The notes below the pieces were generated by a model that did not search any database, was not told the DNA's origin, and saw only the letters and a list, made by a program, of their open reading frames with translations. 14,351 nt of DNA from Nitrososphaerota archaeon (lineage in GTDB: Archaea; Thermoproteota; Nitrososphaeria; Nitrososphaerales; Nitrososphaeraceae). Shown one piece after another: positions 7,427 to 13,749 of the stretch; the first letter of the stretch is position 1; each line of letters starts with the position of its first letter. The stretch is taken from the NCBI GenBank assembly GCA_005877345.1, contig VBPR01000081.1:2975-17325 (forward strand), read 5' to 3'. The translations under genes were made by a program, and so were the position numbers.

Positions 7427-7580
7427 TAGTTTTATTCAAGACGTTCCAGATTGAATATTTTTACTTTAAGTTGATAGCAAGGATTAAGTTAAATAATTTC
7501 CCAAAAATGTAAGGAAGAATTAGTATAAAGGCATGAAATAGTTTGTAAATGTAATAATGCGATATGTACTAATATGATCA

Positions 7581-7820
7581 ATGATATCAAACAATACAAT
7601 GAGCGTTGCATACGATTTTTCAAATAAAGTTGTATTAGTTACAGGAGGAACAGGTGCGTTGGGAAGGGCATTGGTTAATAAATTCATCAATTCAAGTGCT
7701 ATAACTATTTCGTCTTATCGTGATGATAAAGAAGCCGAGAATCTGAAATCAGAGAATGTTAAAGTTGAGCTAATAAAAATGGATATCACTAATGAGGAAC
7801 AGATACTAAAAACTATGTAG
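7581..7820 (+). pseudogene. Truncated short-chain dehydrogenase/reductase
   Basis: Only the N-terminal third of an SDR remains (family about 240-270 residues; here 79, or 73 from the ATG at 7599). The remaining part is well preserved: first strand KVVLVTGGTGALG with the TGxxxGxG nucleotide-binding motif, helix RALVNKFINS, second strand ITISSYRD with Arg as a likely cofactor-selecting residue, and LIKMDITNEEQ with the conserved Asp-x-Thr. A TAG follows right after the helix starts (ILKTM), where the missing catalytic part (NAG, Ser, Tyr-x3-Lys) should begin. The stop lies inside the opposing truncated sensor gene, so the loss came from a rearrangement at about 7815 rather than a point mutation. 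The M7 start (MSVAYDF) fits the family best. Confidence 0.8.
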
Positions 7821-8543
7821 AGAAGATATTTGTTTAGTATCAGAATCTGCTATCTTGGTACCATTACTATCTAGCAGTACAATTCTTTCGTTACTTCTCA
7901 AATTAAGAGACTGCAGGATTTCATTAAAAGTTTTGAAATTTAAACCAGATGAGAGTACTCCTATTTGAGAGGCGGTTTGATTGCTCTCGACAAGACTAAA
8001 TACGGGAACTGCTAGCTGTATTTGGTTACGACCTGAGGAAACAGATGTAATCACGTTACCAAGAAACGTATGATTTGTCTGTACGACACCCTTAAAGTAA
8101 TCCCTGTGAGACAAATCATAAGTAGACAAATTTTGTTGTCGAGTGAATGGTTCTAATAAATATACAGTGCCATTTGGCGTAAGAAACAAAAAAGAAACAA
8201 ACTCATCTGGATACTTTGAAAGTATCTCTCGTCCTGTTTGTCTTTTCGCTAAGTCTGCATTTTCTGGTATACCTTTAGAAGCTGGACTAAAAAGCTTCAT
8301 TTGAGGTGGTCCTCGCGTTTCAGGTAATCTGCTTGTAAGCTCGAGAATTGCCGCTGCCTTATCAATTCTGTTTTTGATTAAATCAGAAAGTAGAATTAAC
8401 TTATTATCTGTTCTATTAGAATTGGCAATTACGGACTTGGCTTGATTACTTATTGAAGTAGTTTGATTGACTGCAAGAGTTGATAAAGGACTCGATACTA
8501 CCAACAAAAGTGTAATACCAATTAAAATGCTGAATAAAAGCAT
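7806..8543 (-). pseudogene. Truncated Cache-type membrane sensor
   Basis: N-terminal membrane helix (MLLFSILIGITLLLVVSS), then an extracellular helix with many Asn-x-Ser/Thr sites (NQTTSISNQ, SNRTDNK) and a double-Cache-like ligand domain: LTSRLPETR, SFLFLTPNGTVYLLEPF, DLSHRDYFKGVVQT, VITSVSSGRNQIQLAVPVF and RIVLLDSNGTKIADSDT. Such proteins normally go on to a second membrane helix and a signalling module (HAMP with histidine kinase or methyl-accepting domain). Here the chain stops after DTKQISSLHSF, inside the ligand domain, so it cannot signal as it stands. The frame is open to a GTG at 8612, but a minus-strand TATA (8565-8573) is 26 bases before the ATG at 8543, which fixes that start. The 3' end overlaps the truncated SDR by 15 bases. 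Confidence 0.75.
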
Positions 8544-8564
8544 GTCTATTGAAAATTCTAAGTT

Positions 8565-8573
8565 CTTTATATG
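8565..8573 (-). promoter_or_regulatory. TATA box of the Cache sensor
   Basis: It reads CATATAAAG on the minus strand, centred 26 bases before the ATG at 8541-8543, the normal spacing for a leaderless archaeal gene. Confidence 0.55.
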
Positions 8574-8663
8574 CCTATGTAATAGAAGCGCAATGAAATT
8601 TACATGTTCCACGAACTATAAATGTTAAAAATGATAAGCTTGGATAATTGTGCTACAAGTTAA

Positions 8664-8810
8664 GAAAGGTTCCTATTTTGGGGAATTCCAAGAGCTAATT
8701 TCGGGAAAGTAATTCCTGCTAATTTGCCAGACCATATTGAAGAAAAGAGGGTGTTTAAGTGGTATATAGTTCAAGAACTTATCGATGAATTAAAGGCTGA
8801 AGATGGATAG
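8664..8810 (+). pseudogene. Coding-like remnant without a start
   Basis: This 49-codon stretch (including the TAG at 8808-8810) follows a TAA and has no ATG, GTG or TTG near its beginning, yet reads like real protein: RFLFWGIPRANFGKVIPANL, then PDHIEEKRVFKWYIVQELID and ELKAEDG. A charged amphipathic helix ends the chain. I do not recognise the family. It looks like the C-terminal end of a gene whose front was lost, and it lies upstream of the truncated Cache sensor, adding to the damage in this zone. Confidence 0.35.
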
Positions 8811-8898
8811 TAAGGTACTACTGGCTTAATTGAACTCCCATCATTTTTGATTATCTGATGTGAAAATTATTTGGTCTAAATACTTGACCGTGTCCAAA

Positions 8899-8906
8899 TT
8901 TATATG
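8899..8906 (+). promoter_or_regulatory. TATA box of the DUF4328 gene
   Basis: TTTATATG lies about 34 bases before the TTG start, which would give a short leader of about eight bases. Confidence 0.45.
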
Positions 8907-8935
8907 TCTACCCCTAGAGACCTAAATAAGAACAA

Positions 8936-9616
8936 TTGCCAATTAATCTGTCATCATTTCGTTACATCAATAGGATTTCAGAATGGTTAGTAACTCTTAG
9001 CATCATTTTTTTAGTTGCAACTATAATTACTTTAGTATCGGCCTCATACACAATCATTTTCGAAGACAGCAATGTCTCACTCTTTACCAGAATAGGTGGC
9101 ATTACTGACACCATTTCCGCCGGTATAGGCTTCATTATAGCAATCATTTCATTGGGTTGGTTTTATCGAGCAACCAAAAACGTACGAACCCTTGGCGCCA
9201 AAGAGGTAAGCTCGCCAATCATGGCAGTCGTTTGGTGGTTCATTCCAGTATTTCAATTGTGGAAACCATATAAAGTTGCTCAACAAATTTGCAGAGCTAG
9301 TAATCCGCTAATTAATTTGATAAACGGCACTGAATGGAAGAGTGCTCAAAATTCCAACCTCGTAAAACTTTGGTGGGTTTCAGGTCTAGTTTATGTTTTC
9401 ATGATAAGTGGAGGATTAGTGTTAATTATTTTTAGTGATGCCTATTACAGTGAATTAGAACGAGGAGACTACGCCCTTACCGCATCTAATGTTTATCAAT
9501 TATCATCAAACTCTCTCCGAATAATATCTATTCCATTTCAGGTTGTTTCGGCAATTTTTTACATTCTTATGGTAAATCAGATTGCAACATCACAAAGACT
9601 GAAATCTGTCTCCTGA
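8936..9616 (+). CDS. DUF4328 membrane protein
   Basis: A 226-residue integral membrane protein. Helices lie at about residues 14-40, 55-75, 92-110, 143-166 and 195-216. The second helix and the loop after it carry the DUF4328 signature: GWFYRATKNVRTLGAKEVSSP, then WWFIPVFQLWKPYKVAQQICRAS, where the family pattern is WxYRAxxNxRALGA...GWWFIPxxNLWxPYxxxxELWRAS. A third conserved patch is LVKLWWVSGLV. The family is widespread in bacteria and archaea; its function is unknown. The start is TTG at 8936, supported by the TATA at 8899-8906; no in-frame ATG is available before the first helix. Intact, unlike its neighbours upstream. It stands alone on the plus strand, just outside the direct repeat that bounds the replicon-like block. 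Confidence 0.8.
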   Translation: MPINLSSFRYINRISEWLVTLSIIFLVATIITLVSASYTIIFEDSNVSLFTRIGGITDTISAGIGFIIAIISLGWFYRATKNVRTLGAKEVSSPIMAVVWWFIPVFQLWKPYKVAQQICRASNPLINLINGTEWKSAQNSNLVKLWWVSGLVYVFMISGGLVLIIFSDAYYSELERGDYALTASNVYQLSSNSLRIISIPFQVVSAIFYILMVNQIATSQRLKSVS

Positions 9617-9679
9617 AACTTGAATAATTTATTGTATGAATAGTTTGAGCTATTAATTCTTGATACCAGAAACCTACTT

Positions 9680-9709
9680 TTAGCACCGATATCGTCACGC
9701 ATCCCTTCC
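9680..9709 (+). repeat. Left copy of a 30-base direct repeat (possible att site)
   Basis: It matches 14095-14124 at 29 of 30 positions in the same orientation; the core 9685-9709 is identical over 25 bases. The flanks differ on both sides. It lies just downstream of the DUF4328 gene. Read on the minus strand, both copies encode EGMRDDIG. The role as an attachment site is inferred. Confidence 0.65.
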
Positions 9710-9853
9710 GGCCCACCATACTTTGAGCACAAATTTCATTGTTTGAAGTATTAATTGGATAGTTCATGTGATAATTAGTCGTAACGTTGTTACATTAGAG
9801 TTATTCCGCACAAGATTTGTAATATAGTGGTTTATACTTGGTATAGCCAGACT

Positions 9854-9955
9854 ATGAATCAAAAGCTCAATAAACTAATGTTAATGATACAAAAAAATCC
9901 GAAGTTAGCAATGATTAAGTCTGATGTAATACTGGGAAAGATCTATGAAACATGA
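9854..9955 (+). CDS. Possible 33-residue basic mini-protein
   Basis: An ATG at 9854 opens a 33-codon frame ending TGA. The product, MNQKLNKLMLMIQKNPKLAM then IKSDVILGKIYET, is lysine-rich and amphipathic and reads like protein rather than noise. TATA-like ATATAG at 9821-9826 is at a suitable distance. I do not recognise it. It may be a small gene of the element, a fragment of a larger one or chance. Confidence 0.3.
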   Translation: MNQKLNKLMLMIQKNPKLAMIKSDVILGKIYET

Positions 9956-9959
9956 TTTA

Positions 9960-10090
9960 CATATTCACAATTTAGTTAATTATTTTTTTACATATTCATT
10001 AATTTATTTTTAAATTTACTTAAATATACAATTTAAATATACTGTAGCTTTCATTAAATTAAAATCAACACGAAATATATAATAAGTACT
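9960..10090. other. AT-rich tract, candidate replication origin
   Basis: About 130 bases made almost wholly of A and T, holding short direct repeats: TTTACATATTCA twice (about 9957 and 9988) and AAATATAC-type units near 10022 and 10036. It lies directly upstream of the replication-type genes. Archaeal replicon origins often combine an AT-rich unwinding region with repeats next to the initiator or helicase gene; the assignment here is inferred. No ORB-like G-string motif was recognised. Confidence 0.35.
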
Positions 10091-10101
10091 GTAGATCTAC
10101 A
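10062..10101 (+). promoter_or_regulatory. TATA element plus palindrome, copy 1
   Basis: GAAATATATAATAA (10072-10085 region) is a strong TATA box. It is followed by TGTAGATCTACA (10090-10101), a perfect 12-base palindrome. The context up to the TATA box (AAAATC-ACA) is repeated at copy 2 about 112 bases downstream. It may drive a short leader transcript or act as an operator. Confidence 0.5.
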
Positions 10102-10164
10102 CACAATCTTTATTGTAACAATGCTAGTTTCTAGGGACTTTAGTGTTACTATTTATACATATCG

Positions 10165-10198
10165 TGTAGAAAAAATCTACAAGAAATATATAATAATT
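10165..10198 (+). promoter_or_regulatory. Operator-like dyad plus TATA box, copy 2
   Basis: TGTAGA (10165-10170), five A, then TCTACA (10176-10181) form an inverted repeat, immediately followed by AGAAATATATAATAA. The TATA centre is about 26-30 bases before the ATG at 10218, so this is the likely promoter of the mini-protein/MCM pair. A repressor bound to the dyad, whose half-sites equal those of copy 1, would block it. Confidence 0.6.
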
Positions 10199-10217
10199 TA
10201 GTTTTTGTAGTAGACTT

Positions 10218-10391
10218 ATGACATCGTTTGAAAGTACAGGGATAAGACATGCTAACAAATATCATCATGACACATGTTGTCAAGCATTAGAGTGTTGTGC
10301 CATCGGAACAGAGTATGTAAAAATGAAAGTAGGTAATGATAAAGTCATAAACATTTGGGTATGTAAAAAATGTGCCCATGTGCTTAGGTGA
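10218..10391 (+). CDS. Cysteine-rich zinc-binding mini-protein upstream of MCM
   Basis: A 57-residue protein starting MTSFESTGIRHANKYHHDTC. It carries Cys-Cys at 20-21 and again at 26-27, preceded by a His-rich run (KYHHDTCC), then near the end CKKCAH. Six Cys and several His suggest a zinc ribbon or treble-clef fold; the final CxxCAH recalls zinc-ribbon ends. The middle (EYVKMKVGNDKVINIWVCKK) alternates as beta strands. It may bind DNA and regulate the operon or assist replication; neither is shown. Its TGA at 10389-10391 is six bases before the MCM ATG, so the two are co-transcribed from the promoter at 10165-10198. The start ATG fits a leader of a few bases. I do not recognise a family. 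Confidence 0.65.
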   Translation: MTSFESTGIRHANKYHHDTCCQALECCAIGTEYVKMKVGNDKVINIWVCKKCAHVLR

Positions 10392-10397
10392 TAAATA

Positions 10398-12149
10398 ATG
10401 ACAACTATGATTCATGATTTGGAAAGGATAAGTGATGAAAGGATTCATAATGTTGAATTAGTCCCTGTTTCTAAAGCACTCCGAATGAATTTTGGAAGAG
10501 TTAAAGTAAAAGGAATGATATGTAGCCTAACAAGACTTTTCAAGATGATATCAGGAATTAAATTTTATTGTGATGGATGCATGAAACCCACTGAAATTAA
10601 TTTTCCATTTCCTATATCTAATATAAGAAAAAATGAGGCAAAATGTCATTATTGCAATAAAAATATTGAAAATGTAAATTATTATTATGTCAATACAGTT
10701 GTTGTTGAACTACAGGATCTAGAATCATTCAATGATCTTGAGAGGTTACGGGTTTTTCTTTTTGATGGAGATACAGAAAATATCCGTGTCGGAGAAACCG
10801 TAATAATTGAAGGTCAAATACTAATAAATGAGTCTAAAAATAACGGTAAGAAATTATTTCCCTATTTTTATGCAGAGTTGATTCAATATGATAGGAGCGA
10901 CAGTACTGCATTAACTCAAACGGATATAGGCGCTATAAACAGGTTTACTAAAAAACACAATTCAAAAATAATCGATACACTTGTTTCAATGTTTGATCCT
11001 TCGATTATAGGATATGAACATGTTAAAAAGGGATTATTGCTATGTGCTGTTAATTCTAGTTGTGATGGTAACACTCGTAATTCAACAAATCTAAGACGTG
11101 AAAGAGTTCATGCATTTTTAATAGGAGAACCAGGATTAGCAAAATCAAGATTACTTAAATCAGTAACTAAGCTAGTTCCTAATAGTAAATATGAAAGTGG
11201 CGGTCAGAATTCATCTGGTAAAAGTTTAACAGCCATAGTATCAAAAGAACAAGAAAATTACTTGTTAAGATTAGGACCAGCACCACTATCCAAAAATGCC
11301 TTATGTGCCGTGAATGAATTTGGAAGAATGTACTATGATGATCAAACCCATTTTCTAGACATCATGGAGGAGGGTGAGTTTACTATAAACAAACACGGTA
11401 TAAATGCTCCCATAAAGTCTCCCACCACTATAATTGCTTCAGCAAATCCAATAAATAATTCTGCTTGGGCAGGTGTAGATAAGATCGATATAAATGAAAT
11501 CCCTGCTCTGAAACCTATTATAGATAGATTTGATCTTATCTTTGTTTTTAGGAATCTAAAAGATGAGAAAGTTGTAAGAGAATATGCATATAAAAGGTCG
11601 GAACTGGAAACGAGGAAAATACCTGATTATTCCAACTATATTATAAAACATATTCAATATGCAAAAAGGTTCAATCCCAAGATAAGTGATGAGGCTAAAA
11701 TAATGTTAAATGAATTCTTTATAAAGATTAGAATACAACATTTTGGTTCTAACAGAATTCTAGACACACTATTTAGACTATCAAAATCAATTGCCAGATT
11801 AAAACTCAAACAAATTGTAGATGAAGAAGATGCTAATGAAGCTATGGAATTCTATAATATTGTATTACAAAACTTTCAAAGTGTTATCAGTGTTTCAACA
11901 AGTCCTAAAGTAATAGCCTATAACACCTCTATCTTGATCCTAAAGGAACTAAACTGTTCCATAACATTTGAGGATTTAGTAATAAAAATATGTGAAAAGA
12001 ATGAACAGGTGAGACTGTATCTAAATTTTGAAAATAAGTCACTGAAAATACATAAGAACAGAAAAGTGAGAGAGTTATATGATATGCTAGTTAATCACGC
12101 AAATATAAAAAGAACGAATCAAAAACCCACGGTTCTACAATGGATGTAA
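10398..12149 (+). CDS. mcm-like: Divergent MCM-family replicative helicase (ends at in-frame TAA)
   Basis: 583 residues up to the first TAA. An N-terminal OB-type domain carries a zinc ribbon, FYCDGC (Cys58, Cys61) and KCHYC (Cys83, Cys86). The MCM AAA+ core follows: Walker A GEPGLAKS (243-250), Walker B AVNEFGRM (304-311), pre-sensor hairpin GEFTINKHGI, sensor 1 TIIASANP (Asn350), arginine finger IIDRFDLIF (Arg377), and the sensor 2 helix NRILDTLFRLS (Arg453). A winged-helix-like region starts around residue 500. Walker B has Asn306 where MCMs have Asp; Glu307 is kept. MCM hexamers unwind DNA at replication forks; this copy is too diverged to be the host's main MCM and fits a mobile replicon. 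The chain is short of its own normal end: the same frame continues after the stop (see next entry). The ATG six bases after the preceding gene is used; M4 is an alternative. Confidence 0.85.
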   Translation: MTTMIHDLERISDERIHNVELVPVSKALRMNFGRVKVKGMICSLTRLFKMISGIKFYCDGCMKPTEINFPFPISNIRKNEAKCHYCNKNIENVNYYYVNTVVVELQDLESFNDLERLRVFLFDGDTENIRVGETVIIEGQILINESKNNGKKLFPYFYAELIQYDRSDSTALTQTDIGAINRFTKKHNSKIIDTLVSMFDPSIIGYEHVKKGLLLCAVNSSCDGNTRNSTNLRRERVHAFLIGEPGLAKSRLLKSVTKLVPNSKYESGGQNSSGKSLTAIVSKEQENYLLRLGPAPLSKNALCAVNEFGRMYYDDQTHFLDIMEEGEFTINKHGINAPIKSPTTIIASANPINNSAWAGVDKIDINEIPALKPIIDRFDLIFVFRNLKDEKVVREYAYKRSELETRKIPDYSNYIIKHIQYAKRFNPKISDEAKIMLNEFFIKIRIQHFGSNRILDTLFRLSKSIARLKLKQIVDEEDANEAMEFYNIVLQNFQSVISVSTSPKVIAYNTSILILKELNCSITFEDLVIKICEKNEQVRLYLNFENKSLKIHKNRKVRELYDMLVNHANIKRTNQKPTVLQWM

Positions 12150-12527
12150 AAGAAAGAAAATGGTATACTATATGACGTATATGACATTTATGACAGAATA
12201 AAAAGACAAAGTGATTTTAATCAAAATCATAATGACAAATCTAACTTAGAAAACAATCCAGGGCTTAATTCATCCAACCAAAGTACTAATGTTGGCTATG
12301 AACTAGAGTCAGTGTCATATACGTCATATACGTCATATAGGTCAGATAGAAAAGAAAAGACTTAAGAGTCTAATTTTGAATGTTATTACTGCGAGTTTTT
12401 GACAGAAATTAAAGAAGAATGTGAATCACATATCATAATTCGAGTTCCAGGAAAATTATGTTATCCAAATAAAGCATCGTTGATAAAAATGGGAATCATG
12501 GCAAAAGCAAAAAGTTGGGAGACCTAA
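12150..12527 (+). pseudogene. C-terminal extension of the MCM frame, cut by two TAA codons
   Basis: Directly after the TAA at 12147-12149 the same frame continues for 71 codons: KKENGILYDVYDIYDRIKRQ, then a Asn/Ser-rich linker, then SVSYTSYTSYRSDRKEKT. After a second TAA (12363-12365) it continues for 53 codons, ESNFECYYCEFLTEIKEECE then SHIIIRVPGKLCYPNKASLI and ending AKSWET, before the TAA at 12525-12527. The last part resembles the zinc-finger tails I recall on archaeal element replication proteins (CYYC...H...HPGK..YP). The second His expected before PGK is Val here, so the finger may be impaired. No frameshift occurs over 710 codons. Either the gene is a recent pseudogene or the stops are read through; without readthrough, neither segment has a good start of its own. 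Confidence 0.7.
12168..12340. repeat. 27-base inverted repeat of 9-base units inside the MCM extension
   Basis: The left arm (12168-12194) is three 9-base units of the type NNATATGAC. The right arm (12314-12340) is three units of the type GTCATATAC/G, followed by a partial fourth (GTCA). The reverse complement of the left arm matches the right arm at 25 of 27 positions, with 119 bases between. The arms are in frame and encode YD-V/I-YD and SYT repeats. It could be an iteron cluster, a protein-binding or nicking site, or form a long hairpin in single-stranded DNA. Confidence 0.75.
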
Positions 12528-12630
12528 ATGACCAAGGATATTGGCTATTGATCCATGTCATACAATTCGTGATTAAAATGAAGTGATCAAGACTCGTTAT
12601 ATACAACCATAAAACCAAATTTCTTCAGAT

Positions 12631-13587
12631 TCAAGTTGATGAAATTGATTGATCCAAATTAGGTGTATCGACTGCGTTTATGTCCTGATTTGGATCAAAT
12701 TCGAGAGTGATATCCATAAATTGTTTTAATAACTTGTCAAACAATAGCTCACATATGTCTAACAATTTTTTTTGATGTACTTTATCAGCTATTTCATCAT
12801 TAATTATCATTTGTTTAAACGGGTTTTTTTTGATTGATTGAATTACGACGTCAATCGCTAAAGGGAGTATCCATCTATTATCCTTCATAAAGGAATCTAA
12901 TTTTTCTCTAGCAAACTGTTCAAACTTTGTGTAGTATTCATCACTATTCTTTAGTTTTGAAATTTGATTTTCTATTTTCTCTATTTCATCCTCCAAATTT
13001 TCTAAATATGAGTTTTTTCTTATACTGATATCATTGTACTTATCAATCTGCTTTATCAATTCGTCGTGTTTTTTCTTTGCGGATAGTAAAGAATCATTTG
13101 CATCATCCTTTTCATTTAAAACAGAATCTAATTGCCATTCTTGTTTTTCAATTTCATCTTTTAGATAAAGGTGTTTAGGTGCATATCGAACAATATTGAT
13201 TATATCTTTTTTTTCAAGATTATATTTTTTAACAACATCATGAACTTTTGCTAATAAAGAAATGTCAGATTTAACTTGTTCATACAATTGAAGCAATTTG
13301 TATAAACCTCTTAATTTCCAGAATTGTTTGTATATTCCTGCAGCTTTGGAGGCGGATATGTCCAATGATATTGCTACATCAACTGGATTTTTTCCTTTTC
13401 TAAATAATTTTAGAGCTTGAGATTCTTTTGATATTTCCTTTCTCTTAGGTTCTAAATTCCCATTTAGTTTTTTTGTGATAGAGCCTATATCGCTAAATGA
13501 CATATGAACCTCTTTGGATATTTCCCTCATGGTTTTACCTTCTTTGTATAGCCGGGATACAAGTTCCTGTTTTTCTTGCCTATTCAT
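12631..13587 (-). CDS. Tandem-HTH and coiled-coil protein of thaumarchaeal elements
   Basis: A 318-residue protein. Residues 1-42 form a first helix-turn-helix (ELVSRLYKEGKTMREISKEV, HMSFSDIGSITKKL). Residues 55-90 form a second, resolvase-like one (ALKLFRKGKNPVDVAISLDI, SASKAAGIYKQFWKL). A helical linker LYKLLQLYEQVK and a middle domain (AKVHDVVKKYNLEKKDIINI) follow, then a long coiled coil (about 140-215, rich in Glu, Lys and Leu heptads). The C-terminal helical part is acidic and ends in a Ser/Thr tail. I recall this architecture as very common in Nitrososphaera-type mobile regions; its function is not known to me. A DNA-binding partition or regulatory role fits the HTH plus coiled coil. 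The minus-strand TATA (13617-13624) is about 30 bases before the ATG, with a dyad at 13646-13663 behind it. Confidence 0.75.
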   Translation of the reverse strand: MNRQEKQELVSRLYKEGKTMREISKEVHMSFSDIGSITKKLNGNLEPKRKEISKESQALKLFRKGKNPVDVAISLDISASKAAGIYKQFWKLRGLYKLLQLYEQVKSDISLLAKVHDVVKKYNLEKKDIINIVRYAPKHLYLKDEIEKQEWQLDSVLNEKDDANDSLLSAKKKHDELIKQIDKYNDISIRKNSYLENLEDEIEKIENQISKLKNSDEYYTKFEQFAREKLDSFMKDNRWILPLAIDVVIQSIKKNPFKQMIINDEIADKVHQKKLLDICELLFDKLLKQFMDITLEFDPNQDINAVDTPNLDQSISST

Positions 13588-13616
13588 AATGTTCCATGAA
13601 ATATAATTTGAATTTG

Positions 13617-13624
13617 TTTATAAT
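13617..13624 (-). promoter_or_regulatory. TATA box of the HTH/coiled-coil gene
   Basis: It reads TTATAAAC on the minus strand about 33 bases before the ATG at 13587, giving a leader of about six bases. A second AT run (13600-13607) is too close to the start. Confidence 0.45.
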
Positions 13625-13645
13625 AGTTACAATTTGATACTTCTT

Positions 13646-13663
13646 TGTAACTCGTTTGTTACA
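13646..13663. promoter_or_regulatory. Operator-like dyad in the HTH gene promoter
   Basis: TGTAAC, six bases, GTTACA: a perfect inverted repeat. A third half-site, GTTACA, lies at 13626-13631 next to the TATA box. The position just upstream of the TATA suits control by a dimeric HTH protein, possibly the gene's own product. Confidence 0.45.
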
Positions 13664-13725
13664 GTGGATTCCTATTGTTTTCCATTACACTTTTGCAAAA
13701 TACAAATATAGATTATAACTTTTCA

Positions 13726-13743
13726 TCACATAATAGTATGTGA
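13726..13743. promoter_or_regulatory. Inverted repeat between AAA remnant and HTH gene
   Basis: TCACATA, four bases, TATGTGA: a perfect dyad, seven bases after the end of the decayed ATPase. It may be an RNA hairpin at its 3' end or another protein-binding site. Confidence 0.35.
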
Positions 13744-13749
13744 AACTAT

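Larger units (their letters stand above)
7148..7580. other. Intergenic stretch with tRNA-like remnants
   Basis: It contains the promoter region of the minus-strand mini-protein, the two tRNA-like segments listed separately, and a TATA-like TATAAAG at about 7525 in front of the truncated SDR gene. No protein gene is visible. Confidence 0.5.

Noticed and set aside
7303..7512. A 69-codon plus-strand frame
   Set aside because: It runs through two tRNA-like repeats and has no domain, promoter-spaced start or protein-like composition.
9567..9767. A 66-codon minus-strand frame overlapping the end of the DUF4328 gene
   Set aside because: It overlaps a clear gene, covers the direct repeat in a different frame from the shared EGMRDDIG reading, and resembles nothing known.
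12168..12340. CRISPR array
   Set aside because: The repeats are 9 bases long, contiguous and inverted between arms; there are no spacers.
10398..12527. Pyrrolysine or selenocysteine recoding as the reason for the in-frame stops
   Set aside because: Those use TAG and TGA; all internal stops here are TAA, for which no natural archaeal recoding is known to me.
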